A stretch of 64,000 bases of DNA, from positions 310,001 through 374,000 of the forward strand of contig NZ_QUZZ01000004.1 of assembly GCF_003545695.1 (NCBI RefSeq). The letters are read 5' to 3'. The notes beneath the pieces were generated by a model. That model had not been told where the DNA came from. It worked only from the letters and a program-made list of their open reading frames with translations, and searched no databases. Made by a program: the position numbers and the translations under genes. Below, piece after piece: positions 1 through 9,400 of this stretch (position 1 is its first letter; every line of letters begins with the position of its first letter). This DNA comes from Taibaiella helva. GTDB lineage: Bacteria; Bacteroidota; Bacteroidia; Chitinophagales; Chitinophagaceae.

Positions 1-1
1 T

Positions 2-337
2 AAGAACAAGCTGATCCGTTCGGCGCATGATGTAAGCGAAGGCGGCCTGTTCCCTACCCTGCTGGAAAGTGCGGCTGTAAACGGCAAAGGATTCTCCATT
101 GCGCTCCATAAAGACCTGCGTAAAGATGCCTTTCTCTTCGGTGAAGCGCAGAGCCGCGTAGTGGTAAGCGTACGCCCCGATCAGCAGAAGGCGTTCGAGG
201 CTGTCGTGGGCGATCATCCCATGGAGCACCTGGGCACGGTAACCGCCGGCGATATCCTGATAGACGGCGCCGGATGGGGCACTATACCTGAATGGAAAGT
301 GCAATATGACACTGCTATAGAAAATGAATTAAGCTAA
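2..337 (+). CDS. purL: Phosphoribosylformylglycinamidine synthase (PurL), C-terminal end, partial
   Basis: Only the last ~111 codons are present; the gene begins before the window. The product, FGAM synthase, converts FGAR, glutamine and ATP to FGAM in purine synthesis. Seen: the AIRS-type C-terminal signature HDVSEGGL followed by a Leu-Glu-Ser-Ala segment, then FGEAQSRVVVSV, both typical of PurL. The frame ends at a TAA at 335-337. A second purine gene, purH, lies about 35 kb away on the other strand, so the two are not in one operon here. Whether this is the small (PurQ/PurS-dependent) or the large one-chain form cannot be told from this fragment. Confidence 0.9.
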   Translation, partial: KNKLIRSAHDVSEGGLFPTLLESAAVNGKGFSIALHKDLRKDAFLFGEAQSRVVVSVRPDQQKAFEAVVGDHPMEHLGTVTAGDILIDGAGWGTIPEWKVQYDTAIENELS

Positions 338-420
338 TAACTTAAGCAAAACTATGAATACGAGGGCATTAACGAGAAAAAAACATGCACCTTGCTATTA
401 AAATCCAAATCTTCGTAGTA

Positions 421-456
421 GTATTACGCCGTAATTCCAATATTACGGCGTAATAC
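421..456. promoter_or_regulatory. Tandem 13-bp dyads, putative double operator
   Basis: Two palindromes, ATTACGCCGTAAT at 423-435 and ATTACGGCGTAAT at 442-454, sit 19 bp apart centre to centre. Together they form a perfect 15-bp inverted repeat with a 6-base loop. No T-run follows, which argues against a simple terminator for purL, and the following gene starts only 20 bp downstream. A TACATTTA at 453-460, one base off the TAnnTTTG promoter element, overlaps the second dyad. I infer a site for a dimeric repressor or activator controlling the barrel gene at 477. An RNA hairpin is the alternative. Confidence 0.5.
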
Positions 457-476
457 ATTTAACAACCCTCAATTTT

Positions 477-1160
477 ATGAAGAAAATTATCCTTTCTGCA
501 TTACTGATCGGAGGCGCAGCAGTGGCTGCGCAGGCGCAAGCCAACAGTGTACTCGTTTTCGGCGACCTGGGCATTAATACCGCCAAAGATGCCAACGACA
601 ATAAATCTTTCGGCTTTAACATCCATCCCGGTGTCGGCTACCAGTTCGACGACCATTGGACATTAGGCGTTACCGGCTCTTTCGGCACCAACAGGTCCAA
701 GCCCAAAGGCGCTAAGGAATGGGGTTTCAGCAATACCTACACTGCCGGCGTTTTTGGCCGTTACACTATGCCCATCAGCAAGATCTTCGCCTTCTACAGC
801 CAGGCAGAAGCCCTGTACCAGGGACAAAGCGACGGCAGCACTGCTTCCGGCAGCAAATCGATCAAGAGCAATGGCTTTAAAGCAAATGTAGTACCCGCTA
901 TCGCGATCATGGTACATAAAGGCTTTGCCCTCAACTTCTCCTTCGGTGGAGCAGAGTTTGAGACCATGAAGGTTTCCGGTGTTAAAGGCACCAGCACTCA
1001 TTTCGGGCTGACCTTCGGCAACCAGATGAACATCGGCGTATCCAAGAACTTCGCCTGCGGTCGCCGCCACAAAGGCCACCACATGAAAATGAATCATGGC
1101 AGCCGCATGGAGAAAGAGGAAATGGAGCAAGATAGCAAAGAAGACAAGAGCGAAGATTAA
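477..1160 (+). CDS. Outer-membrane beta-barrel protein (porin-like), 227 aa
   Basis: The protein has a clear signal peptide (MKKIILSALLIGG... ending at AQA near residue 21). Alternating hydrophobic/polar strands rich in Gly, Tyr and Phe follow, as in small 8-strand outer-membrane barrels (OMP_b-brl/OmpW-like). The last strand (FGLTFGNQMNIGVSKNFAC) is followed by an unusual His/Met/Lys/Glu-rich tail (HKGHHMKMNHGSRMEKEE...) of about 30 residues, which could bind metal or lie outside the barrel. It is preceded by a tandem-dyad operator and followed by a strong hairpin, so it is probably transcribed alone. Its substrate, if any, is unknown. Confidence 0.75.
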   Translation: MKKIILSALLIGGAAVAAQAQANSVLVFGDLGINTAKDANDNKSFGFNIHPGVGYQFDDHWTLGVTGSFGTNRSKPKGAKEWGFSNTYTAGVFGRYTMPISKIFAFYSQAEALYQGQSDGSTASGSKSIKSNGFKANVVPAIAIMVHKGFALNFSFGGAEFETMKVSGVKGTSTHFGLTFGNQMNIGVSKNFACGRRHKGHHMKMNHGSRMEKEEMEQDSKEDKSED

Positions 1161-1178
1161 TTTCATCGCGCATATTAA

Positions 1179-1215
1179 GCAGTAAGGATCGCCAAAGGCG
1201 ATCCTTACTGCTTTT
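1179..1215 (+). terminator. Rho-independent terminator after the barrel gene
   Basis: A perfect 15-bp stem (1179-1193 with 1197-1211) has an AAA loop and is followed by TTTT. It lies 18 bases after the stop codon of the barrel gene. Confidence 0.85.
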
Positions 1216-1251
1216 ACAGGAGATACAGGCTGCCGGCAATTCTGTCAAACA

Positions 1252-1288
1252 GTCAAAAATGCCCCCGTTCCTGAAAAGAAACGAGGGC
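1252..1288 (-). terminator. Minus-strand terminator
   Basis: Arms at 1261-1269 and 1280-1288 pair fully only in the minus-strand RNA. There the one imperfect position is a U·G wobble, whereas in plus-strand RNA it is a C·A mismatch. On the minus strand the stem is followed by ATTTTT. It implies a minus-strand transcript ending here, with no well-recognised gene upstream of it apart from the small frame at 1344-1565. Confidence 0.55.
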
Positions 1289-1343
1289 TTTCACAATCAA
1301 AACACTAACAGCACCGCTAAAAAAAACGCATCACAAAACAACT

Positions 1344-1565
1344 CTACTGGATTACGGTGCTGCCAGTATCTTTCAACCAGGTTGCGTTGTCGCACTGAAT
1401 ACTTATATACAACAGCTCAGGAGCAAAGATGTTGGTTAAAGCTGTGATAATGTTAACCGGATCGCCACGGGAACACATAGGTACTGGTTGACATGCCCGC
1501 CGATGCTGCATTTTGCTTATTTTCGCTGCAAAACATCTATATGGGTATAGCAGATATACTGGCAT
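1344..1565 (-). CDS. Small unrecognised ORF (up to 73 aa), doubtful
   Basis: This frame could encode up to 73 residues, or 55 from the internal ATG at 1509. It lies just upstream of a minus-strand terminator. Its C-terminal half (GDPVNIITALTNIFAPELLY...) reads like protein, with Cys residues but no recognisable domain. Its 5' end overlaps the start of the FKBP gene on the other strand, and no promoter element was found. It may instead be a non-coding transcript or chance. The 1161-1540 gap otherwise holds only the two hairpins. Confidence 0.25.
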   Translation of the reverse strand: MPVYLLYPYRCFAAKISKMQHRRACQPVPMCSRGDPVNIITALTNIFAPELLYISIQCDNATWLKDTGSTVIQ

Positions 1566-1975
1566 CCAAAAACAAGGAAAAAGCGGAAGCCAATCTGAAA
1601 GCCGGAGAGGCTTTCCTCGAAGAGAACAAAAGCAAAGAGGGTGTGGTAACGCTCCCCAGCGGTCTTCAATACTTGGTGCTGAAGGAAGGTGAAGGCCCGA
1701 AGCCCGGCGCCAGCAACCGGGTTACCTGCCACTACCACGGAACCCTGATCGACGGCAGGATATTTGACAGCTCCGTACAGCGTGGCCAGCCCGCGACTTT
1801 CCCGCTTAACCAGGTGATCGCCGGCTGGACGGAAGGGGTGCAGCTCATGAGCCTCGGCAGCAAATACCGCTTCTTCATACCGGCAGCGCTGGGCTACGGC
1901 GCCCGCCAGATGGGCAGCGATATCGGCCCCAACTCGGTACTGGTCTTTGACGTAGAACTGCTGGGCATCAATTAA
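1541..1975 (+). CDS. FKBP-type peptidyl-prolyl cis-trans isomerase, 144 aa
   Basis: This enzyme catalyses cis-trans isomerisation of peptidyl-proline bonds and assists folding. Residues 1-40 form a short charged helical lead-in of the kind seen in FklB/Mip proteins. The FKBP fold follows, with YHGTLIDGRIFDSS, VIAGWTEGVQLMSLG, the FIPAALGYG loop and the closing FDVELL strand. No signal peptide is evident, so it is probably cytoplasmic. I chose the ATG at 1541 (MGIADIL...), because upstream in-frame sequence does not look coding. It ends just before a shared terminator. Confidence 0.9.
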   Translation: MGIADILASKNKEKAEANLKAGEAFLEENKSKEGVVTLPSGLQYLVLKEGEGPKPGASNRVTCHYHGTLIDGRIFDSSVQRGQPATFPLNQVIAGWTEGVQLMSLGSKYRFFIPAALGYGARQMGSDIGPNSVLVFDVELLGIN

Positions 1976-1993
1976 AGACTGCTGCATCCCGCT

Positions 1994-2033
1994 ACATAAA
2001 GGGCTGCCGGGGCTTCCCGGCAGCCCTTTATGT
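1994..2033. terminator. Bidirectional terminator between convergent genes
   Basis: A perfect 18-bp stem (1994-2011 with 2016-2033) has a GCTT loop and A/T-rich ends on both sides. It lies between the FKBP gene and the convergent barrel gene and can serve both. Confidence 0.9.
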
Positions 2034-2059
2034 CAATACAACCTCTTTCCTTTTTCCGG

Positions 2060-3844
2060 CTAAAAAAAGGCGGTATAGCCAAAATGCAGCCGCGTCTGCC
2101 GGAATTGGAAATCCTCGCCGCTGCGTTTGCCCAGGCCTATCGCTATATTGAAGATGCCCGATTTGTTCTCAAGAGTAAGCCCCGCGCCGAAGCTCACCGG
2201 GTAATCGTCGCGCCGGAGATCATTATAAATGGCCTGGATATAAGCATTGTCACTGAACAGGTAGAAGCAGGAATTGCGCCCCAGCAGCAACCGCAGCTCC
2301 AGGGTACCTACATGGTATTGGCTGGCATAAATGCTTTGCTCGTCAAAACCGCGCAACAGCTTAAAGCCGCCCAGCTGGTACAGCTCGTTGAGGAAAAGTT
2401 TTTTGCCGCTGATGTAACCGCCGCTATAGCCCAGCTTCAGGCTCACATTCCGGAAGAGCGCGAAATAGTAGCTCCCCGAACCCGAAACCCGGTACTGGTA
2501 TTTATCCGTATTGGCCGTATCATAGAGCCCTTCATAGTTAAATCCCGAACCGTCGCTGATACCGGTTATGGCATCATTGGACAATACGGAGCGTACGAGA
2601 CCAGATCCGGAAACCCTGGCCTGCCATCCTTTGCTGGGATTGAGCCGGTAATCGGTACGATCCATATTGAACTCCACGATGGCACCTTTGGTGGTCACAT
2701 CCAGGTTCTCCGGCAATTTCTTATTCAGCCGTACATAATTGGTATCGGCCGTAATGAGCCGGTTGCTGAACGTCTGGTAACCCACCTTGACGTAATCCGT
2801 CGCATTGAACTGGTACCGGATACCGATGTCGAAGGAAGTGCGTCGGAATGTCGTATCTCTTTTGAACAGGTCGAAGCTTCCCTCCAGCCCGAAAGGCGTG
2901 CCCAGCAGGTAAGGCACGCCGGCATCGGCATGAAAGCGCGGCGATTTATATTGCAGGTTCTGGTAAGTCGCCGCAATGCTTTCACCATAGCCCAGCACAT
3001 TTTTCAGCGCAAGCAGCACATCGGCAGTCAGCAGGAATTTACCGGTCTCTACCGTATTGGGCTGCAGGCCGATGAGGCCGTTCAGCTGGTTGGCCTTTTT
3101 TTCTTTCAGGTAGAGATACAGCTTATTTCCGACCACACTGAATTCCATTTGCCAGGGACGCAACTCCTGCAGGTAAGGCAGCTCACTCAAGCGCTTGCTC
3201 AGCAGGCGCAGCTGGCTTTCGTTGTACAGGTCACCCTGCCGCACACCCAGGTATTGTTGCAGGAATTCGCGCGACACATCCACATCGCCTTCGATGATGA
3301 GCGTATCGTAGCGCACCGGCTCCCCCCGCTCCAGCAGCATCGAGGCTTTCAGCTCTCCCGGCCGGCCTTCTATATCGGTGAAGGTCGTATAGGCAAAAGG
3401 GTATCCATTGTCTTCGCAGTATTTCAGCATGCGCTCGCTGAGCGCAGTCAGGCGTCCGGGCCCTATAGCCCGCCCTTCCCAGTCCCTGGCCGCAATGCCC
3501 ATATCGGTCAGCAAAGCAGCCGGTATTTTATCGAAGGAGAGCCGGGCCCAGCGGTACAAAGGCCCCCGGTATAGCCGTACATGAGCTGCGCTATCGGAAT
3601 AAATGATGCTGTCGGCCGAAGCGGCCAGGTAACCTTGTTCCCGGATGCGGGGCACCAGTGCTCTGAGATAAGCATAAGCCTCGGCAGCATTGTCAAAATA
3701 CTGCTGCGCTGGTACCGGCTTTTTATCCAGCGACAGCACGGGTGTATCCACGGCTTCCAGCACCAGCTTCACAGACTGGGCAGATGCGCCGGAGGGCCAA
3801 TGCAGACAGACTGCCAGGAGGAAAAATAACAGATACCGGTTCAT
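2060..3844 (-). CDS. BamA/TamA-family outer-membrane protein, 594 aa
   Basis: A signal peptide (MNRYLLFFLLAVCL... cleaved near ASA|Q) is followed by about 250 residues of POTRA-like repeats and then a C-terminal barrel of the surface-antigen (D15) type. The barrel has the GGFKLLRGFDEQSI motif near the end, corresponding to the conserved RGF/RGY loop-6 signature, and terminates in Phe-Phe. Members insert or translocate proteins or lipids at the outer membrane. At ~590 residues it is shorter than BamA and closer to TamA-like or two-partner members. The ATG at 3844 fits the signal peptide better than one 24 bases upstream. It is divergent from the gene at 3930. A tamB homologue is 46 kb away, so partnership is only a possibility. 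Confidence 0.82.
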   Translation of the reverse strand: MNRYLLFFLLAVCLHWPSGASAQSVKLVLEAVDTPVLSLDKKPVPAQQYFDNAAEAYAYLRALVPRIREQGYLAASADSIIYSDSAAHVRLYRGPLYRWARLSFDKIPAALLTDMGIAARDWEGRAIGPGRLTALSERMLKYCEDNGYPFAYTTFTDIEGRPGELKASMLLERGEPVRYDTLIIEGDVDVSREFLQQYLGVRQGDLYNESQLRLLSKRLSELPYLQELRPWQMEFSVVGNKLYLYLKEKKANQLNGLIGLQPNTVETGKFLLTADVLLALKNVLGYGESIAATYQNLQYKSPRFHADAGVPYLLGTPFGLEGSFDLFKRDTTFRRTSFDIGIRYQFNATDYVKVGYQTFSNRLITADTNYVRLNKKLPENLDVTTKGAIVEFNMDRTDYRLNPSKGWQARVSGSGLVRSVLSNDAITGISDGSGFNYEGLYDTANTDKYQYRVSGSGSYYFALFRNVSLKLGYSGGYISGKKLFLNELYQLGGFKLLRGFDEQSIYASQYHVGTLELRLLLGRNSCFYLFSDNAYIQAIYNDLRRDDYPVSFGAGLTLENKSGIFNIAIGLGKRSGEDFQFRQTRLHFGYTAFF

Positions 3845-3865
3845 GAGCGCCATCACGACGAAATC

Positions 3866-3873
3866 CAAAAGTA
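3866..3873 (-). promoter_or_regulatory. TAnnTTTG (-7) element for the BamA-like gene
   Basis: TACTTTTG on the minus strand lies 21 bases before the chosen start at 3844, in the 85-bp space between divergent genes. No clear TTG (-33) element was seen. Confidence 0.4.
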
Positions 3874-3929
3874 GTTTTTATTTGCTTACCGGATTTTCCT
3901 AAATTGGACTGGCAATATCACACCTATCC

Positions 3930-4940
3930 ATGACAAAAAGCCTGTCGCTATGCGGTCTGCTGATCGTTGCAAGTATGTGCCTGGCGTTCCAGGGCAAACG
4001 CTACGTGGTGTCGCGGGATGAAGCCCGCTACAAAAAAGAGAACGAGGCCATCGCGCAGCTGAATGCCTTGTTCTCCGCTCACCAATACGATTCGGCCATT
4101 CGGTTCTGCAACCGGGCGCGGAAAGAGAGCCTTCTGGATTACAGCACGCTGGAGCTGGCGCTGGCTACTGCCTGCTGGTACAAGAACGACCGCTCTACTG
4201 CTTACCTCTATGTACAGAACAGCGCGGACTACATCATGAAGCTCAGCGGCGGCGGAGGCGATCCCTTCCACATGCTCCGCGATTATACTTTCGGGCCGGC
4301 GCTGGCCGGTGATACTTTCCTGAACCGGTTGATCACAATGCGGCTATCGGATTACTACCGGTCCCTGGATTACTATCCCGAACGCAGCACCGGCCTGAAG
4401 CTGATGCTGCTGGATGAGCAGCTGCAGCGATGCCGCGACCAGTATGCCTACGAGAAAAAGCATTTGCCTAAAGAACAGCTGCCGCAGGCTGAAGAACGCT
4501 ACCATGAAGCCATGAACGAATGGTCCGGCCAGTTTATGGCGCTGCTGCAGGACAATCAAAAGCTGTTCACCAGATCTGCGATCGGCCCGGCAGCAGAAAA
4601 GCAAATGTCGATGATCCTGAATCTCGACAAGCCGGAGTACCTGAAGGCTTGTCTGCCCCTGGTACAGCAGGCCTGCCAGGCAGGTGACCTTTCTACCGAC
4701 AGCTATGTCGAAGCCCTGATTGCCGAATGCCGGCTTACTGAGCCCGATAAGCTGGATGAAAGCCGTATGCGCGATTCCCTTTGCCGCATCCATCGTTGCA
4801 GGTCGGTTATTTACGACAGCACAGGCCGGGGTTATTCGTATTACGAAGGCAAATACATTACCATGAAAAGCGATACTCTTTTTTACAGGAGCAGCGACAG
4901 CACAAAGACCATTATTGTCCAGCCCTATCCAGTTCGCTGA
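3930..4940 (+). CDS. Secreted helical protein of unknown function, 336 aa
   Basis: Residues 1-20 form a signal peptide (LLIVASMCLAF). The rest is almost wholly alpha-helical and charged; the segment around residues 40-100 (LNALFSAHQYDSAIRFCNRARKE...) resembles a degenerate tetratricopeptide hairpin. No enzyme motif is visible. It is divergent from the BamA-like gene with an 85-bp gap, so the two may share a control region. It is probably periplasmic. I do not recognise the family. Confidence 0.6.
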   Translation: MTKSLSLCGLLIVASMCLAFQGKRYVVSRDEARYKKENEAIAQLNALFSAHQYDSAIRFCNRARKESLLDYSTLELALATACWYKNDRSTAYLYVQNSADYIMKLSGGGGDPFHMLRDYTFGPALAGDTFLNRLITMRLSDYYRSLDYYPERSTGLKLMLLDEQLQRCRDQYAYEKKHLPKEQLPQAEERYHEAMNEWSGQFMALLQDNQKLFTRSAIGPAAEKQMSMILNLDKPEYLKACLPLVQQACQAGDLSTDSYVEALIAECRLTEPDKLDESRMRDSLCRIHRCRSVIYDSTGRGYSYYEGKYITMKSDTLFYRSSDSTKTIIVQPYPVR

Positions 4941-5093
4941 CCATTACGGTAGTGGCAGGGGATAGCTGATGCCCGCCATCAATAACAGGGATTACCGTTG
5001 GGCTATATGAATATTCGATGCATGTAAATGAGGAACTACGGGAAATTTTTCCGACATTCGTGCCGCAAAATTAATTCCAGGTTAACCGTATTC

Positions 5094-6173
5094 ATGAGCA
5101 CAACAAACGCGCTTCCTAAATTTCCAGGCACAAAGCATTCCCTGCATCAGGAACTGAAACACCGTGTACAGCAGTACTTTACGGAGAACAACCTGAAGCA
5201 GACCGGAAATTTCGCGCTATGGCATAAAGCGATCGTGCTGGTGCTGGGCTTTGTGGCGCTGTACCTGCACCTGCTCATTTTCCAGCCGGCCTGGTACTGG
5301 GGCATCCTCGAATGTGCTGTGCTGGGCTGCATTATTGCCTCTATCGGCTTTAACGTGATGCACGACGGCGGACACGGCAGCTTCAGCGAGAGCAAGACGA
5401 TCAACAAGATCGCTTCCTGGTCGAGCAGCATGCTGGGCGCCAGCCAGTTCATGTGGAACATGAAGCACAACATGATCCATCATACCTACACCAATATCGA
5501 TGGTGTGGACGATGATATCGAGATCGGTGCGCTGATGCGCATGGCGCCTACGCAGAAGCACTATAAGCTGCACCGTTTCCAGCATATCTACTTTGTAATC
5601 CTGTACATGTGGATGTATATCTTCTGGGTGTTCTTCAGCGATTACAACAAATATTTTTCCCGTAAGATCGGCGATATGCCTTTAAAAAAGATGTCCGCAG
5701 CTGATCACCTGCGGTTCTGGATCGTGAAGCTGTGGCATGCCGCGGTATTCGTGGTGATCCCGATCATCGTGCTGGGCTGGCTCGAATGGCTGATCGGTTT
5801 CCTCACACTGAGCCTGGTGGGGGGCTTTATCCTCAGCATCGTTTTTCAGTTGGCGCATACCGTGGAAGATGCGCATTTTCCCGTAGCTGACCAGGAGACC
5901 CATAAGATGCCCGATGAGTTTGCCGCGCATCAGATCAAGACCACAGCCAATTTTGCCACCAAGGATAAGATCATCAACTGGTTTGTGGGTGGCCTCAACT
6001 TCCAGATCGAGCACCATTTGTTTCCCAAGATTTCTCATATTCACTACCCTGCGATCAGCAAGATCGTGAAGAAAGTATGCCAGGAATACAAGCTGGAATA
6101 CATCGAATATCCCACCATGCGCAAAGCCGTGCTGGCACATGTCAATTTCCTGCGGGACATGGGGAGGGGCTAG
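5094..6173 (+). CDS. Membrane fatty-acid desaturase, 359 aa
   Basis: This is a di-iron, oxygen-dependent desaturase that puts double bonds in acyl chains at the inner membrane. All three histidine boxes are present: HDGGHG, HNMIHH and QIEHH. The QIEHH form of the third box is typical of front-end (delta-5/6, linoleoyl-CoA-like) desaturases; there is no fused cytochrome b5 domain. Four to six membrane helices surround the boxes. The ATG at 5094 (MSTTNALPKF) was preferred to one 66 bases upstream because family proteins begin with a similar short polar lead. Regiospecificity cannot be read from sequence. Confidence 0.88.
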   Translation: MSTTNALPKFPGTKHSLHQELKHRVQQYFTENNLKQTGNFALWHKAIVLVLGFVALYLHLLIFQPAWYWGILECAVLGCIIASIGFNVMHDGGHGSFSESKTINKIASWSSSMLGASQFMWNMKHNMIHHTYTNIDGVDDDIEIGALMRMAPTQKHYKLHRFQHIYFVILYMWMYIFWVFFSDYNKYFSRKIGDMPLKKMSAADHLRFWIVKLWHAAVFVVIPIIVLGWLEWLIGFLTLSLVGGFILSIVFQLAHTVEDAHFPVADQETHKMPDEFAAHQIKTTANFATKDKIINWFVGGLNFQIEHHLFPKISHIHYPAISKIVKKVCQEYKLEYIEYPTMRKAVLAHVNFLRDMGRG

Positions 6174-6210
6174 TTTTTTTAACAGCTGGATATCAGATTT
6201 TAGACTATAG

Positions 6211-6249
6211 AAATAAAGAAGCGCTCCAACATGGAGCGCTTCTTTATTT
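6211..6249. terminator. Bidirectional terminator after the desaturase gene
   Basis: A perfect 17-bp stem (6211-6227 with 6233-6249) has an AACAT loop, with A-rich and T-rich flanks inside the arms. It lies between convergent genes. Confidence 0.85.
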
Positions 6250-6399
6250 CTTACCTGGAAATATTTATAGAACAGTCAGGATGTTCCTTCACGCGAAGCA
6301 TCCCGTTTCGGGATAAAATAGCCATTCTTTTGCAGGAATACAAAACACAGTCTGCGGTATACATTGCATCGCTTTACATCGGCGGCAGGTACCAGCTAA

Positions 6400-6425
6400 A
6401 ACGGCAGCAACGATGCGCTGCCGTT
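6400..6425 (-). terminator. Terminator of the T9SS-protein gene
   Basis: A 9-bp stem (6400-6408 with 6417-6425) is followed on the minus strand by TTTT at 6396-6399. It starts 25 bases after the stop at 6451. Confidence 0.7.
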
Positions 6426-6450
6426 GAAGTATGTCTCTGCCCAAGGGTCA

Positions 6451-9400
6451 TTACCGCTTTACGATCTTACCCGTATAGTAGGTATTATTGCTGAAAAGAA
6501 CTTTCACAGCATACACTCCGGGAGGCAAGGGTCCCAGGTGTATCGTGGCCGCTTTAAGTTCGCCGTCCTGTGCAGCGCTATCGCGGTGCCGTACCAGGCT
6601 TCGGCCGTTGAGGTCAAACAGCTCGATCAGGATAAGGCCTTTGCTTTTGGCATGGTAAACCATCTTACATTCATCCTGCGTAGGATTGGGATACAACTTC
6701 ATCCCTTCGGCAACACTGATGCCCGTTACCTTGCCGGACACAGTTTCGCTGCTGTCGGCGGGAGCGGCAGGCCGGCCCGACGTATTCGCGACCGAACTGA
6801 TTTGACCAGGCTGGTGGGTATTACAATAGGTATTCATCAGGCTTCTGATAGCCGCTGCCGTATCGCTGCCGTTGAGTACGTGATTACTGCCGAAAAACGT
6901 ATTATTAACACGGCTGTAATTAAACTGTGCCGCCAGCGTTTCCACCGGTGTCGCGCCATTCAGGCTGGCCCTGATCGTGATTTGCGCCGGAAAGCTCATG
7001 GTCGTAGCGGAGCCTTCATAATTGCCGTCGGGCGATTTGCCTGCAAGCAGGCTGAAGTTTACGACCAACGCTACCTTAATCCAGTTAGACAGCCTGGCCG
7101 TGTATTGTGCGTCGCTCAGGTTGCCGCCGCTTTTTACGATATTGCTGTCGATGGTTTCCCAGTCTACCAGGGTACTCACATCCGATATTGCGGGCAGGCG
7201 ATCATAACTATCCAGGGCCGATTCGCTGTTGCTGAGCACATAGGCACGCGTGGCGCCGCTATTCCGGGCCACACCGCCGGTATCGTAGGTAGTAACCGCC
7301 AGCTGTACGCCGGGCATCATCTGTAAGGCCCCGGCAATCCGGCTATTGGCTGCAATTACAGGGTATTCTTTCAGCGCTACCTGTGCGGTATGTCCTGACA
7401 CAGCAAGACCTGCCACAGGTGTCGTCAGCAGGTTATACAGGCCCATGGGTTCGTTGTACATAGGGAAGTCGCCTTTAGCCCCGCTGCCCGGCCGGAACTC
7501 TGGCGCAAACTTCGCATTTTTAGATCCTGGTGTAGTAAAGAATACATTGTTGAAGACAGGACTCTGGATGCTGAGTGTACCCTGGAGCGCCAGATCCGAA
7601 TAGACCAGGCTTGGCTGGGGATCGGGCATACTGACCCGGATGTTTTGGTCCGGTTGATCCTTCAGGTTCTCATAACGCAGCTGTAATGATCGGGCCGACA
7701 TCGCCGTACCACTGGCCTCCGTATATTTTCCGGCAGCTTCCACTAACTTTCCGGCAGCCTTCATCGCTTTTCCGGGACTGCCTCCGGTCAACAGGGAGAA
7801 GGGTCCCATACTCGCATCCGCCATTTCGCCAAGGCCGCCGATGAGCGTACCGCTGGCCACGATAAAAGTACCGGTAGCCTTAACCGACTCGCTGGTCCAT
7901 TTCAGATAAGCCTCTTCCCGCTCCCAGGGCGATACCTTCTTACCGGGCAGGGTAAACCGCGCATAGTTTTTCATACTGTCAATACCCCATTGCCGGTAAT
8001 TGTTGAACGTAAGATCGCCCATGGACTGGCTCAGGTTGCCGTAAGTGCCATTGAGCGCTCCCGCGAGGAAATTACCGTTCTTCGACATCCAGTCATTGAT
8101 GGCAGCGCTACCGGGAATGCTGCCACCCAGCGAACGGCCTACAATCGACATCGTGCCCTGCGTCAGCTTATCGACCTTTACCTGTATGGCCGATTCGAAG
8201 AAGGCCACACAGGGATCGTAGTTCATCTGGAAATCGGTATAATAGAAACGGCCCGACGAAGTAGAATTCAATTGCTGGGCCTTATAATAGTCTGGTGCAG
8301 TCAACGCTATATCATCAAGCGGCTTGCCCTGCAGGTAGCTGCTCCAGAGGAAAGGGGGTTTATATTTACCATTGGTTCCGTTACCATTGTCGCCGTACAT
8401 GCCCAGGTTCGCTACCGAAAGCGTGAGCTTGTAATTGTTGGCAATGGAGTTATTGTTCAGGTAGACGAATACCCGCAATGTACCCCGGTAGCGGTTATAC
8501 AGGATCATATACGGCTCTGCCCTCAGGTTGTTGACTGCGATCTCCGAACCGTCGTTCTTATAGCCCAGGTCGGCCTTGATAAGCTCCCAGCCGGAATAGG
8601 GATTATTGCCTTCACCGCCCAGGTGTTTACCGGAGGCATTGTACTGAGCCGATATACCTTTGAATTCGGGGTAATTATTGAAGAAAGGACTGTTCACCGT
8701 TTCGGCTACCGCAGTACCATTCGCTTTGTAACGCAGCTTATAGGTCTGCGACCGCCAGTCGAAGTTATTGATCATGCCTCCGGCATCAGGCGACAGCGGC
8801 AGATCGGGATTGGTAGCGGTAATGAAGGGCGCCTGGGTACCCGCCGTGCTATTGGAGAACAGCCAGTTACCAGGTTTATAGCCGACCAGTATCGTATCCT
8901 GAATCTGCAAGCGAGCTACCAGGCCGGCTTTGCTGCCCAGGCCTTCCGACATGATGCTGTGCACCGGCACATCGTAGAAGACCGTAGAGGAGGTGGTCCC
9001 GCTGACCGACTGGCTCACCTTCATCTTACCGCCCTCTACAGATACGACCAGGGGATAGTTTTTCAGGAAAGTACCGGCTGTGCTCAGCGTATCGGTAAAG
9101 CCGTCTTTTATAGCATAGACTTTGTTATTGGCTACCCCGATACCGAAACGGGGCAAAGCCGCCCGGTCGCCTATATTGTTTTGCAGCGTGCTTTGGCTAT
9201 AGGTCACCTTTTCGTACGACAGCCAGCCGATATAGGCATTATCGGCTCCCGACAGGTCCACCTTCAGCAGGGTATCGTTCTTCAGGTCCCGCACGAAGGC
9301 ATGATAAGAAAGCAGCACATCCTTAGCCTTATTACCGGCTTGTGTATTCCGGCTGATCCGGGTAAGCTTCTCCCCTGCATTTAAACTAAGCACAATATTA

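Noticed and set aside
2030-3574. 514-codon plus-strand frame opposite the BamA-like gene
   Set aside because: No signal peptide or domain. It is antisense to a convincing barrel protein and reads as biased codon complement.
7990-9384. 464-codon plus-strand frame opposite the T9SS protein gene
   Set aside because: Ile/Val/Arg/Gln-rich shadow of the minus-strand gene; no start context or family.
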